A stretch of 64,000 nucleotides of DNA from positions 54,121 to 118,120 of the forward strand of contig JAFYVL010000034.1 of NCBI GenBank assembly GCA_017549125.1. Direction: 5' to 3'. The notes under the pieces were generated by a model. The model saw only the letters and a program-made list of their open reading frames with translations, ran no database searches and was not told where the DNA came from. A program made the position numbers and the translations under genes. Position 1 is the stretch's first letter. The number at the start of each line of letters is the position of its first letter. This DNA is from Oscillospiraceae bacterium. GTDB lineage: Bacteria; Bacillota; Clostridia; Oscillospirales; Oscillospiraceae. Below are positions 8,471 to 18,110 of this stretch, one piece after another.

Positions 8471-9441
8471 AATAGGCTTATTAAATTTAGATCCGTAAAG
8501 GCCGGGGAGGTGTAAGCACCATCCAACAACCGCTCCACATTGTCTGGATCGTTTTCGATTTCTTTAGACCAAAGCTGGGCTGTAGCCACAAGATCGCCAC
8601 CCAAATGCGCCAGCAAAATACAACCGCCGATCAAAAACTTGACCCGACATAGCAGATCCCAATCCGAAACCGCCTGTAACCAGTACCGACGGATGCCGTA
8701 GGTCATGAACCGCACCAGACGATCATCCCATACAGGCTCTGTAATCATCTCTAGCCGGTCTTTCCACCGCTGGGTTAAGATCTCTAACGCCTGGTAAAAT
8801 TCCAAAATAGGGCAGATCTGCCCTTGTTGTTGAATATTAGCGGCCAACTGCAAAGCATCCTCCGGTGTAAGCACCGCTTTTTCACCACCGTCGATCCAGC
8901 TTTGCACATGATGGGCATAAACCAGCAAAATGATCAGCTTTTGGGGTAGGGAATAGGTACTGTCTTTCAGAAGATCCATAGCTACACAGCGGCTTTGTAG
9001 TAAGATTTCCAGGATCTCGTCCCTAGTCTCCGGTAACGGCTCTCCCATGACAAGGCGATCATCCCCGGTAAAAATCATTCTGGCAGCTTCCGGACAGGAC
9101 AGCTCCAGATCCCGCTCCGTGAACCCTTCGTATTCATGGGTCAGTCGGGGGAATGTGCGGCAGGTGTGGCACAGGGCATCGTGTCCCTCCTGGAATTGAA
9201 TTTCGCAGAGCCCATCTTGCCGCCACATGGGACACCGACCATTTTCAATGGGCAGTCGAACACCGCCGTCAATCCGCTTCATCACCTGTCGCAGACGATC
9301 GCCCAGTTCACCGGGAAGATTCTGGTAAAAGGCCGCAGCCTCATCGTCCACATCCACTTCCCATTCCTGGCAGCAGCTATCTTCACATTTGTCTGCAATA
9401 CAGCGGAAATCTTCATAATATTTGGGATAGGAAAAAATCAT
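8461..9441 (-). CDS. FliB-like (flagellin lysine-N-methylase family) Cys-rich protein
   Basis: About 326 residues. The N-terminal half has the conserved Cys pattern of the FliB/YkgJ-type family: CIADKCEDSCCQEW near the start, then CPMWRQDGLCEI and CHTCRTFPR, probably binding a metal cluster; ELSCPEAARMIF follows. The C-terminal half is helical. FliB in Salmonella methylates flagellin lysines, but homologs are common in non-flagellated Clostridia and no flagellar gene is visible here, so the substrate is unknown. I start at the ATG ending at 9441, which has AGAGGT upstream; the ATG ending at 9453 lacks a good ribosome site. It is convergent with rnc. Confidence 0.75.
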   Translation of the reverse strand: MIFSYPKYYEDFRCIADKCEDSCCQEWEVDVDDEAAAFYQNLPGELGDRLRQVMKRIDGGVRLPIENGRCPMWRQDGLCEIQFQEGHDALCHTCRTFPRLTHEYEGFTERDLELSCPEAARMIFTGDDRLVMGEPLPETRDEILEILLQSRCVAMDLLKDSTYSLPQKLIILLVYAHHVQSWIDGGEKAVLTPEDALQLAANIQQQGQICPILEFYQALEILTQRWKDRLEMITEPVWDDRLVRFMTYGIRRYWLQAVSDWDLLCRVKFLIGGCILLAHLGGDLVATAQLWSKEIENDPDNVERLLDGAYTSPAFTDLNLISLLKA

Positions 9442-9470
9442 ACTACCTCTCATTTATAGAGCAAATTCGT

Positions 9471-9499
9471 AAAAATGGGAAAGCCCGTGGGCTTTCCCA
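9471..9499 (-). terminator. Terminator of the DivIVA-like gene
   Basis: Inverted repeat TGGGAAAGCCC (9476-9486) with GGGCTTTCCCA (9489-9499), read on the minus strand and followed by ATTTTT. It sits just past the stop of the reverse-strand coiled-coil gene. Confidence 0.88.
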
Positions 9500-9504
9500 A
9501 TGGC

Positions 9505-10014
9505 TTATTCGGTAACAGGTGCGATGGCGGCTAATGCGGCAGAAGCCTCGTGGAGGGTAGCCTTGGCATTGTCCACAGCGATCATATATGCCTCCAGCTG
9601 GGTATCCAGACCCTTGGCGGCTTCATCAATCGCACCGGCAGCGGAGTCCACCTTTGCACCGGCATCTGCCAGAGCGGCATTGGCCTGCTCGCAAATCATC
9701 TGAGAACGCTCCTGAGCGATGCGCTCAGCACGCTCGGCACGGCGGTAAGCTTCCAATTCCTTCTCAGCGCAGTTGTTAGCGGCGGCGGTGTCCTTCTCGG
9801 CCAACTTTGCTTCTAACTCCTGAATGCGAGCCTGTGCCTCAGCCAATTTCTTCTCCAGCTTGGCATTGCTGCCCTTGCCTTGGCAGTTCTTCAGCTGGTT
9901 GTTCAGCTGCTGGATCTCATTGGCATGACGGTTGTTCATGTACTCAATATAGTTGACCACGTCCTGACGGTGGAAACCGTGGAACGCGGTGCGAAAATTC
10001 TGGATACTGGACAT
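9505..10014 (-). CDS. DivIVA-like coiled-coil protein
   Basis: A 169-residue protein starting MSSIQNFRTAFHGFHRQDVVNYIEYMN, which resembles the N-terminal membrane-binding/dimer region of DivIVA/GpsB proteins (aromatic-rich F.GF...V..Y). It is followed by a long coiled coil (about 30-110, many heptad L/A and E/K) and an Ala-rich helical tail. DivIVA proteins mark curved membrane at septum or poles and recruit partners; here the role is inferred from fold only. AGGAGGG lies ahead of the ATG, a sigma-A-like promoter is at 10045-10073 and its own terminator follows, so it appears monocistronic. Confidence 0.65.
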   Translation of the reverse strand: MSSIQNFRTAFHGFHRQDVVNYIEYMNNRHANEIQQLNNQLKNCQGKGSNAKLEKKLAEAQARIQELEAKLAEKDTAAANNCAEKELEAYRRAERAERIAQERSQMICEQANAALADAGAKVDSAAGAIDEAAKGLDTQLEAYMIAVDNAKATLHEASAALAAIAPVTE

Positions 10015-10044
10015 AAAAAGCCCTCCTGTGATGTGTTTGGGAGA

Positions 10045-10073
10045 ATTATATCACAGGATCGTCATAAAAACAA
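10045..10073 (-). promoter_or_regulatory. Sigma-A-like promoter of the DivIVA-like gene
   Basis: On the minus strand TTGTTT (10068-10073) and TATAAT (10045-10050) are separated by 17 bases. The -10 is preceded by TGTGA, close to an extended -10. It lies 31-36 bases upstream of the start codon. Confidence 0.75.
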
Positions 10074-10099
10074 TAATGAATCTAAAAAATAATCCATCC

Positions 10100-10270
10100 G
10101 CAACTTTCCCCTATGGGGAAACCGCGTGGCAGAGCCGGATCAGGTTCTGCAGGGAACACTGTCCTTCTTGCCATAAAACCCACCCCCACACAGATATCAT
10201 TGACCACTACGGTACATCCAGCGAAATTATTTATTACCCCTCATAATGAAATTTGATGCCACATTGCCCA
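10100..10270. other. Non-coding stretch with palindromic remnant and conserved upstream box
   Basis: No gene is seen. Near 10105-10125 there is a palindrome TTTCCCC-TAT-GGGGAAA similar to the dispersed repeat at 26114, followed by a GC-rich, possibly structured stretch up to 10190. A 25-base box at 10214-10238 (core ACATCCAG...AAATTATTTATTACC) recurs at 18326-18350 upstream of the second giant gene, at nearly the same distance from its promoter. Confidence 0.6.
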
Positions 10271-10273
10271 CGG

Positions 10274-10308
10274 TTGACACTTTTCCTCACCTAATTGACA
10301 CTTTTTCC
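10274..10308 (+). promoter_or_regulatory. Tandem direct-repeat operator upstream of giant gene 1
   Basis: Two copies of TTGACACTTTT(T)CC start at 10274 and 10295, exactly 21 bases apart (two helical turns), with the second ending two bases before the -35. The same pair with the same spacing precedes the promoter of the next giant gene. This is the geometry expected for a dimeric activator, for example a response regulator; no such regulator is identified in the window. Confidence 0.7.
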
Positions 10309-10310
10309 TA

Positions 10311-10339
10311 TTGTATAAATGGAAGGGTGTGTATATAAT
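10311..10339 (+). promoter_or_regulatory. Promoter of giant gene 1
   Basis: TTGTAT (10311-10316), a 17-base spacer and TATAAT (10334-10339). The start codon follows about 50 bases later. The arrangement is copied at 18422-18450. Confidence 0.8.
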
Positions 10340-10389
10340 TATATTAGTGCATTATACACAAAAATTTTATCAAAGTGAGGCGAAAAAGT

Positions 10390-13300
10390 ATGAAGACAAC
10401 AAAATTGTTATCATTGCTTCTGGCATTGGTGATGGTGTTGGGAATGCTACCGGTGGCAGCATTGGCTGCAGAACCCGGTGAAACCCCTGCCGTAGCTGCG
10501 GAAGCCTCTGCCGGTACAATTGACGGCTGGCAGAGCTATAACGGCAGCACATGGGTTACATACTCTAACCATGCCATGCATGTAACATCCAAAACCAACC
10601 CTGGTACTGTATTCTTTACAGAGCGTAAGTTTGAAAACTACGAGATAGAAGTGCAGATGCAGCTCAACAGCGGTCCTTGGTTTGGCATTATGTATCGTGC
10701 CATTGGCGATGAGAAGGGTCTTTTCCTGGTCAGACCCGGCAGTGGTGACCATAGTCTGAGCCATCATATTACCAAGGATGGTGACGGTTGGCAGTCGGAC
10801 GGTGTTGCTGTCACTGCTGATCACTCACAATATACCACTGGTACTGTGATGTCCTATAAGGTCCGCGTGGAAAATAATAAGGTGAGTATCTGGACAAAAA
10901 TGTCCACAGATACCGACTACATTCTGGAGATCGATAATATAGCCGTTCCGGATGCCCTTCGTGGTGAAGGCTATGTAGGTATCTGTATGCAGGTGGCCAG
11001 TTCCTCCGTGCATTCTGTGCGCATCCAGGATCTGGATTCGGATTATACCTACACCTCTAATTTCGGTGCCCTGTCCTCCTATGAGGGTGCTTGGAACTTT
11101 GATAAGGGCGCAGGTAATCCCACCATCGTAGATGGTGTGTTTAAGCCTGGTATTACCAATTTTGATACCCTGTTTAAGTACAAGGGTGTAAGCTGGAAGA
11201 ACATGGTTCTGGAAACGGAGTTCTCTTATTCTGCCAATTATGCCGGTTTGGTATTCCGTGGCAACGGTTCTTACAATGGTGCATATGTCCTGTCCGGTAC
11301 GGAAACCACCGAACGGAGATTCTATTACTTGTATCAAAAGAATCAGACCGCATCCTTAACCGCTACCTATATGCTGGATGATGTGCAAGGCACAGCATAC
11401 ACCTACGGTGACCGTATCAAGCTGAGACTCACCGTTCAGGACAATGTGGTGTCCATTGAAGAAATGGTGGTTGGCAAGGATGCTGATTGGGTAAAAACCG
11501 TTGAGGGCTACGATTTGGCGGCCAACGGAGTGCTGGGCACCTCCGGTGAGATCGGTTTCTATTCCCGTAAGGGCGCAGATCTGACGATCTATAACCTGAA
11601 GGTGACCGATACAGATACCGGCTATTGTTATAAGGCAGCTGAAGCTGTTGGCGCATGGGTGTTTGAAAGCGGTTCCGGTAGTCCGACTGTTGAAAATGGT
11701 GCGCTGAAACCCAATGTTACATCTTACAGTACTTTTTATAAGTACAACAGTACTTACTGGAAGAATTATGTTTTGGAGACGGAGGTCTCTTATGCAGCAC
11801 AATATGCCGGTGTGATCTTCCGTGGTTATGGAGATTATAACGGGTATTATAGTATTAGTTCCGCAGGAACAAGTACAAAGCGTGCATTAAGTTATTGGAC
11901 GCTTTCCTCGGATAAGGGAACGGAGTTGTCCACAGTTGCAGCAGGCTCTGCCTATACTTATGGGGCAAAGATCAAGCTAAGAATAACGGTACAGGACAAT
12001 AAGCTGACCATTGAGGAACAGATTGCCGGTGTGGATACAGGCTGGGTCAAGACTGTTGACGGCTATTCTATTGCGGACAATGCTGCACAATTGGGAACAG
12101 CCGGTACCATTGGATTTTATACCAGAACAGGCGCAGATCTGACCATCTATAACTTGAAGGTGACCGATACCGATACCGGTTATTGCTACAAGGCTATTGA
12201 TCCTGTTGGAGAATGGGAAGTAAGAAGGGGTGCAGCTACGATTACCCCGGAGGACGAGCAATTAACCATTGCGCCTTCCAAAAACCCCACGGTTTACATC
12301 TATTCTGACGCTATTTGGGACAATTATACTTTGGAGGCAGAGTATTCTGTTTCTGCATATTATGGTGCGATTATCCTGCGAACAAACGGTACATACAATG
12401 TGATGCATCGTTTTGGTAGTGGCTCATATGAGTATCGGGGCCTACTTGGATACAATTCATCCGGCAACGCATGGAATAGTGAAGCAAACAGAGTTGCCGC
12501 CAAAGAGGGTTATACACCCTATAGCTACGGTGACCGTGTGAAAGTGCGGTACACCGTTAAGGATAATTTGTTGACTGTACAGACAATGATCGTAGGCAAA
12601 GATACTGAGTGGTTTACGGAATTTGAAAACTATGATTTAACTACCTATGACAATGGTGCTCTGACAACAAGTGGTGAGGTCGGCTTCCTTTCCCGTACCG
12701 GAGCAACCGTGAAGGTGTATGCCTTCAAGATTACAGATACCGATACAGGCTATACCTATGATATGTTTGCTAAGGAGCAAGCAGAGCCCACCGAGAATAC
12801 CGATAGCGTGGTATTTGACGGTAATCATGTGATCGATACCTCCGCACCGCTTACCCAGACCCCGGAAACTGTGGAACTGTGGTTTAAGACCGCAAGCGAA
12901 ACCGAACAGGGACTTTTGAGCAATCACTGGAGTGGCAAGAAGTCCAACGAGTGGCAGCTGTCTATTCTGGAAAGTGGCAAACTGTATTACCATGAGGACA
13001 ATCCCGACAGTAAGATGGGAGAGAATGTGGATTTCCGTATTCACTCCGCTGCTGACTATCATGACGGAAAATGGCATAAGGCCGTGATCCGCAGATATTA
13101 TGATGAAGCCAAGGGCATTATCCAGGTAGATCTTTCTGTCTATACCGACAATCAGCTGGTGGATCGATCCACACAAACCAATGTGATCGGTGACACCAAG
13201 AAAACACAGTATACAGATGGTGTATTTGTAGCAGATCGCATTTTGCAGATCGGCACAAAGAACGATAACCGTTATGTGTTCAATGGCGAGATTGGCGAGA

Positions 13301-16300
13301 TCCGTATGTGGAGTCGCGCATTGACCGACGAAGAGGCTGCGGCCGGACGCATTGCACTGACCGGCACAGAGGAAGGCCTGCTCCATTGCTTTGTCCCGGA
13401 AAACGGCACGAACCTTGTGGATCTGGTGACCTCCAAGACCGACAATGAGATTACGGCAGATTTGGCAGAGCTGTGGATGGAAGACTATTTGATCGGCGAT
13501 GCGGATTGGCGGATTGCCGTGTTGCCGGACATCCAGCACAATACGGAAGCCTACGAGATCCAGTTGAGAAAATATTTTGCCTGGGTTCGTGACAATGCAG
13601 AGGCGTATAATATTAAGCTGGTCATGTCCGTAGGCGATATGGTTAACACCTGTACACCGGAGCAGATGGCTGTCGTCTCGGAGGCGGCCTCTGTATTGGA
13701 TGGTGTTGTACCCTTCATGCCACTCATGGGCAACCACGATTATCCCAACTATGAAAGAGATTTCATGCTGTGGAATGAATATTTCCCCTATGCAAAGTAT
13801 TCTCAGTATGACTATTTCGGCGGCGCCTTTGAAGAGGGCAGAATGGATAACTACTACTATACCATGAACATCCATGGTGAGGATTATCTGTTCATGGGCC
13901 TGGAAGTTTGCGTCCGTCCTGCGGTTGCCCAGTGGGCAAATGAAGTGATCGCTTCCCATTCTAACCATAAGGTCATTATTGTGACCCATGCCTACCTGTC
14001 TGTGGACAGCGAGATCATTGGCGCTGGCACATCTGATTCCAACGGCAGATTCAAGAACGATGGCATGGAAGCAACAGAACTGTATGATTGCCTGATCTCC
14101 CAGCATGATAATATATTGCTGATGGTGTCCGGCCATGTCCATCACTATTCCACCGGTCGCCGTACGGATGTGACCGCTAGCGGCCATATTGTCAATTCCT
14201 TGGGCTTTGATACGGCGCAGATCGAGCGGTATTATGGTACTGCCGGTATGGTTGATTTCCTGGGCTTTACTGATGGCAGCAACACCGTGCAAGTCAATAG
14301 CTATTCCACAGAAAGAGGACAATTCTTCAAGTCTACCGACCAGTTCACCATCGAATTGGATTGGGACAAGGCATACCCCGGAAAGCCTGTAGATCCCGAG
14401 CTCCTGGTGGATGCTACTCTTGCACAGAAGATCGCCGATGCTAAGACCGCCTTGTACAGCGGCAATGCCAATGCTTATGTTGCCATTGCAGGCTCTGCTA
14501 CCCAGATCGTGACCGACAAGGTTTATGCTGCGGATGCAAAGCTGAATGTATTTGGCCAGCAAGTTGCTGCATGGTATGCAGAGGGCGGCAATGTGTATGT
14601 TCACATTCTAGCCTTGGGCGCTGCTGAGACAGTGACCCTCAAGGGTGATACTGATGTGATTCTGCAGACCAATGCCTTTACAACCGGCACAATGGAGGTT
14701 GTAACTCCTGCGGATATCAATAACAGCCGTTATGACTATTTGCTGCATCAGTGGAATGCGACTATTTCCAATGCCGGCCAGCTGGGTCTGACCTCTGCTA
14801 AGGCAGTGGGTGAGAATACCATTGTGTACTTTGATGGCGCATACCGCATGATTTCTGTTTCTCAGATGCTGGGTCGTAATGTGGCGGCTCTGGATGTGGC
14901 AGGGGAGAATTGGAGCGGTGAGATTGCCGTCATCGAAGGTGATACCTTCACAACTGCGACCCTGAACATTACCTGCCAGGGTGCGATCACCGTAGACGGT
15001 GACCTGTCTGACTGGAATGCAAATATCCTGGCAACCGGCCGTACCATGACCGGTATTGGCAATACCTCCAACAAGAATGTGACCTTCTATGCCTACATGG
15101 CAGATGAGGGCTTGTATGTGGCAGCTATGGCAAACCACAGCAGCTATGTGGATAATGCGGCAAAGTGGTATGACAATACCAATTTGGAATTCTACCTCAA
15201 CGGTGAAAGCGTACGCTTGTGGCTGACAGCCAACCCCGCTTGCAGCCATGAGTATGTGCAGGATGCATTCAAGACACAACTCAACGGCAATATGTATACC
15301 ACCGTGGCAGAGGGCTTCATTGCTATGGAGAACCTGCCAGAGAATGCTCTGTCCGGCGAACTGAACATCGGTTTTGCCTGGAAGACCCCCGGCGATAATA
15401 TTAAGTATTACAACATGACCAGCGGTTATGACTGGTGGTATCTGACCAGAAGACATGCTTCCAAGCTGGTGGAGCAGTATTTTGTCAATGCTTCCGGTAT
15501 CGGCTTCTATTCCAATGTCCGTACCGTAGGTCAGATGCAGCTCGATGGCGATTTCTCTGACTTCAACCAGAAGGCATTGGAGAATAAGCTGGCTATTACC
15601 AGCCAGGATGGTACTGTGGGCTTCGATACCGTTGCCCAATATGTTCCCGGCTACGGTGTTTACGTGGGTGTGCAAGCACAGAGTAAGACCAACCCCAGAC
15701 CCGATGGCAGCGATACCTGGCATTACAATACCAATCTGGAATTCTACATTGGCGAAAACAAATATTATATTACCAACCGTGGCGCAGCCAGCGGCAATGG
15801 TCTGTACGCAAAGAATGTGTACTGGCATCAGTCCTATGATGCAGGCACAGCATTGTATACCACCACCATGGAATTCTTCATTCCTGCGTCTGCTCTGGGT
15901 ACGGTGAATAATGAGGACTACCTGCGTATGGGCTTCGCCTTTAAGCCCACCGGCGAATCTGTACTGCTTAATGGTCATACCGAGGCAACCGATTACTGGC
16001 ACCTGGCAGGACACGGTCCTTCCGATACCGCCAACCAGTTCTATGTGTATCCCAACGGTATCTATCTGGAAGAACAAGCAGATTATGTGCCTTATGCAGC
16101 AGAAGTCAACGGTGTGCACTATGACTCTGTACAGGCCGCTGTGGATGCCGCCAATGGCAATGTGGTGAAGCTGCTGGCTGACTCCCAGGAAGAGATCACC
16201 GCTGATGACTTGTACCTGGATCTGAACGGTCATAGCCTGGCTAAGGTTACCGTCACCGGTACATTGTACGGTATGGACAGCGCAACCAATGGCTATACCG

Positions 16301-17964
16301 CCAGCGGTGCTAAGATTGAAACCGTGGTGGGTAACTATGTGACCCATTATCGCTATGAAGATGCTAAGCGTTACATGGCCATTGCAGAGGATGCAGGTGT
16401 ATCCTTCCATCGCTTCTACATGGGCATCACCAACGTGAGTCTGGCACCTGCTGTCACCGGCTTCGGCTACAAGGCTGAGTTCTACGGTGACGAGGCTGTG
16501 CAGGCAAAGATCTCCTCTATCGGTTACAATCTGTGGGTAACTGAGGATCGGGTGGTCACTCGTACCGCTGATTTCAAGAATGTTCTGACGCTCCGTCTGA
16601 AGAATTTTGATGTCAAGAATTATGGTCAAGCTGCGGTCAATGCCAGCGTCATGATCACCTTGATCGATGGCACTGTAATCGAAAGCGGTGTTACTTCCTA
16701 TAGCATGCGTCAGATGCTGGAACTGATTTCCAGCCAGTTTGATGCTTACACCATGGTGCAGAAGAAGGCTGTCCAGGCCATGTGCCTGGCACAGGAAGCA
16801 ACCCATTCCTGGAATATTGCCAATATACTGAACTGGACAATGGGTGTATCCCTGTCTACCAATTACTTTGCAGAAACTGCCAGCGGCCAATATACATTGA
16901 CTACCAATTCCGATGCACAGCACCTGGTGGATGATGTGCTGGTGGATGGTGCAGTGAGCCGATATGCCAATTACAGCGTGAAGGGTACTTTGACTCTGAC
17001 CGAGGCTGAGAATTGGGGACAGGCCAGAATCCTGGTCTCTGCGGATCCGCAAAATGAGCATTTCATCGCTCTGGAAAAAATGGACACTGGCAATTACCAG
17101 ATTTTTACCATGTCCAAGGCCGGTGAAGAAAGTTGGAACAATTGGCAGCTGATCGATCACGGCGAGCAGAACGGTGGTCGCAATCGTATCGAGTTTGAAG
17201 TGATCGTGATAGGTGATTCCCTGTCTTTCTTAATTGGCGACAAGGTTTATTACACCAATAACACCGTTGCTATGACGCAGAGTACGGTCAAGTTTACCGG
17301 CTACAATGTGGGTACTACCACAGTTGAGAATCTCAAGCTGGAAGTGTTTGAGGATGCAGCTGCCGCCCAGGCCTATGTGGCAACCAAGCTGAATCGTTAC
17401 GGTGATACCTTTGGCGCTAGCCAGGGTACTTATTGGACGACCAATGGTGTAGACACCACAAACGACCGGGGAGAGACCCCTGTGATTGCCGTTACCGGTG
17501 GCGCACCCCAGTATGCGTATGTTAATAGCGTTTATGGGGATCAGTTCTGTCTGGAAACGGAAATCAATGTACAGGCCGTTCTGAACAATGACGGATATCC
17601 CAAGTTTGGCTTGTTGGTCAATGGTGCCAGCGAAATGGTCAAGTTCTTCGTGGATATGAAGCCCGATCTGACAGCTACCCATGTGGGTGTGGTGTACCAG
17701 CCCATCGGCGGCGGTGACGACTGGGCAGGCGCTAAGTCTGTGGCAGTAGAAGGCATGTCCTTTGCAGCCAACGATACCATCAAGCTGAAGCTGATTCGTA
17801 ACGGACAGGGCTATTGCTTCTATGTAAACGATGTGCTGGTTCTCTCTGACGAAGCAGGCTTCAAGAACGAAAACGGTGCTGTGGGTATCTTCTCCTTCAA
17901 TGCGGTAATGACCGCAAGTAACTACAGGGTACTTGTAGGCGAAGAAGCCCTGGCACAGCAGTAA
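10390..17964 (+). CDS. Giant secreted multidomain protein with calcineurin-type phosphoesterase
   Basis: A 2,524-residue exported protein. The ATG at 10390 follows GTGAGG; a Sec signal (Lys-rich start, LLSLLLALVMVLG, AALAAE) ends near residue 26. Then come jelly-roll-like sugar/LamG-type modules (about 35-220), three tandem copies of about 190 residues each ending near TDTDTGY (228-794) and a LamG domain (about 804-1031). A metallophosphoesterase domain (about 1037-1320) has LPDIQHN near 1045, GDMVN, GNHD at 1114-1117 and GHVHH at 1248-1252. Two CBM9/DOMON-like domains begin near DGDLSDW (about 1536) and DGDFSDF (about 1719). The shared unknown module covers about 1910-2154, and two C-terminal beta modules also occur in the next protein. 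No LPXTG or other anchor is seen. Substrate unknown; a phosphoester or phospholipid is possible. Confidence 0.85.
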   Translation: MKTTKLLSLLLALVMVLGMLPVAALAAEPGETPAVAAEASAGTIDGWQSYNGSTWVTYSNHAMHVTSKTNPGTVFFTERKFENYEIEVQMQLNSGPWFGIMYRAIGDEKGLFLVRPGSGDHSLSHHITKDGDGWQSDGVAVTADHSQYTTGTVMSYKVRVENNKVSIWTKMSTDTDYILEIDNIAVPDALRGEGYVGICMQVASSSVHSVRIQDLDSDYTYTSNFGALSSYEGAWNFDKGAGNPTIVDGVFKPGITNFDTLFKYKGVSWKNMVLETEFSYSANYAGLVFRGNGSYNGAYVLSGTETTERRFYYLYQKNQTASLTATYMLDDVQGTAYTYGDRIKLRLTVQDNVVSIEEMVVGKDADWVKTVEGYDLAANGVLGTSGEIGFYSRKGADLTIYNLKVTDTDTGYCYKAAEAVGAWVFESGSGSPTVENGALKPNVTSYSTFYKYNSTYWKNYVLETEVSYAAQYAGVIFRGYGDYNGYYSISSAGTSTKRALSYWTLSSDKGTELSTVAAGSAYTYGAKIKLRITVQDNKLTIEEQIAGVDTGWVKTVDGYSIADNAAQLGTAGTIGFYTRTGADLTIYNLKVTDTDTGYCYKAIDPVGEWEVRRGAATITPEDEQLTIAPSKNPTVYIYSDAIWDNYTLEAEYSVSAYYGAIILRTNGTYNVMHRFGSGSYEYRGLLGYNSSGNAWNSEANRVAAKEGYTPYSYGDRVKVRYTVKDNLLTVQTMIVGKDTEWFTEFENYDLTTYDNGALTTSGEVGFLSRTGATVKVYAFKITDTDTGYTYDMFAKEQAEPTENTDSVVFDGNHVIDTSAPLTQTPETVELWFKTASETEQGLLSNHWSGKKSNEWQLSILESGKLYYHEDNPDSKMGENVDFRIHSAADYHDGKWHKAVIRRYYDEAKGIIQVDLSVYTDNQLVDRSTQTNVIGDTKKTQYTDGVFVADRILQIGTKNDNRYVFNGEIGEIRMWSRALTDEEAAAGRIALTGTEEGLLHCFVPENGTNLVDLVTSKTDNEITADLAELWMEDYLIGDADWRIAVLPDIQHNTEAYEIQLRKYFAWVRDNAEAYNIKLVMSVGDMVNTCTPEQMAVVSEAASVLDGVVPFMPLMGNHDYPNYERDFMLWNEYFPYAKYSQYDYFGGAFEEGRMDNYYYTMNIHGEDYLFMGLEVCVRPAVAQWANEVIASHSNHKVIIVTHAYLSVDSEIIGAGTSDSNGRFKNDGMEATELYDCLISQHDNILLMVSGHVHHYSTGRRTDVTASGHIVNSLGFDTAQIERYYGTAGMVDFLGFTDGSNTVQVNSYSTERGQFFKSTDQFTIELDWDKAYPGKPVDPELLVDATLAQKIADAKTALYSGNANAYVAIAGSATQIVTDKVYAADAKLNVFGQQVAAWYAEGGNVYVHILALGAAETVTLKGDTDVILQTNAFTTGTMEVVTPADINNSRYDYLLHQWNATISNAGQLGLTSAKAVGENTIVYFDGAYRMISVSQMLGRNVAALDVAGENWSGEIAVIEGDTFTTATLNITCQGAITVDGDLSDWNANILATGRTMTGIGNTSNKNVTFYAYMADEGLYVAAMANHSSYVDNAAKWYDNTNLEFYLNGESVRLWLTANPACSHEYVQDAFKTQLNGNMYTTVAEGFIAMENLPENALSGELNIGFAWKTPGDNIKYYNMTSGYDWWYLTRRHASKLVEQYFVNASGIGFYSNVRTVGQMQLDGDFSDFNQKALENKLAITSQDGTVGFDTVAQYVPGYGVYVGVQAQSKTNPRPDGSDTWHYNTNLEFYIGENKYYITNRGAASGNGLYAKNVYWHQSYDAGTALYTTTMEFFIPASALGTVNNEDYLRMGFAFKPTGESVLLNGHTEATDYWHLAGHGPSDTANQFYVYPNGIYLEEQADYVPYAAEVNGVHYDSVQAAVDAANGNVVKLLADSQEEITADDLYLDLNGHSLAKVTVTGTLYGMDSATNGYTASGAKIETVVGNYVTHYRYEDAKRYMAIAEDAGVSFHRFYMGITNVSLAPAVTGFGYKAEFYGDEAVQAKISSIGYNLWVTEDRVVTRTADFKNVLTLRLKNFDVKNYGQAAVNASVMITLIDGTVIESGVTSYSMRQMLELISSQFDAYTMVQKKAVQAMCLAQEATHSWNIANILNWTMGVSLSTNYFAETASGQYTLTTNSDAQHLVDDVLVDGAVSRYANYSVKGTLTLTEAENWGQARILVSADPQNEHFIALEKMDTGNYQIFTMSKAGEESWNNWQLIDHGEQNGGRNRIEFEVIVIGDSLSFLIGDKVYYTNNTVAMTQSTVKFTGYNVGTTTVENLKLEVFEDAAAAQAYVATKLNRYGDTFGASQGTYWTTNGVDTTNDRGETPVIAVTGGAPQYAYVNSVYGDQFCLETEINVQAVLNNDGYPKFGLLVNGASEMVKFFVDMKPDLTATHVGVVYQPIGGGDDWAGAKSVAVEGMSFAANDTIKLKLIRNGQGYCFYVNDVLVLSDEAGFKNENGAVGIFSFNAVMTASNYRVLVGEEALAQQ

Positions 17965-18110
17965 ATAAAAACGCCCCTGACTTCGGTCCAATGTCGTTAA
18001 GTGAATGGCATTGGTAGCATGGGGGAAGAAAACAAACGAAACACCTCCAAGGCCGGTGCACCATAATGATAAACCGGTTTTGAACGGCTCCTTTTTCACA
18101 ATATGGCACA

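Noticed and set aside
10105-10195. Possible small structured RNA (SRP-like) upstream of giant gene 1
   Set aside because: Hairpins can be drawn, but the conserved SRP domain IV sequence is absent and part matches a dispersed palindromic repeat.
10295-10300. TTGACA in the second operator repeat as the -35 box
   Set aside because: No acceptable -10 lies 16-18 bases downstream; TTGTAT at 10311 with TATAAT at 10334 has the correct spacing.
12637-17160. Two long minus-strand frames opposite giant gene 1
   Set aside because: Antisense shadows with His/Ile-rich, domainless translations.
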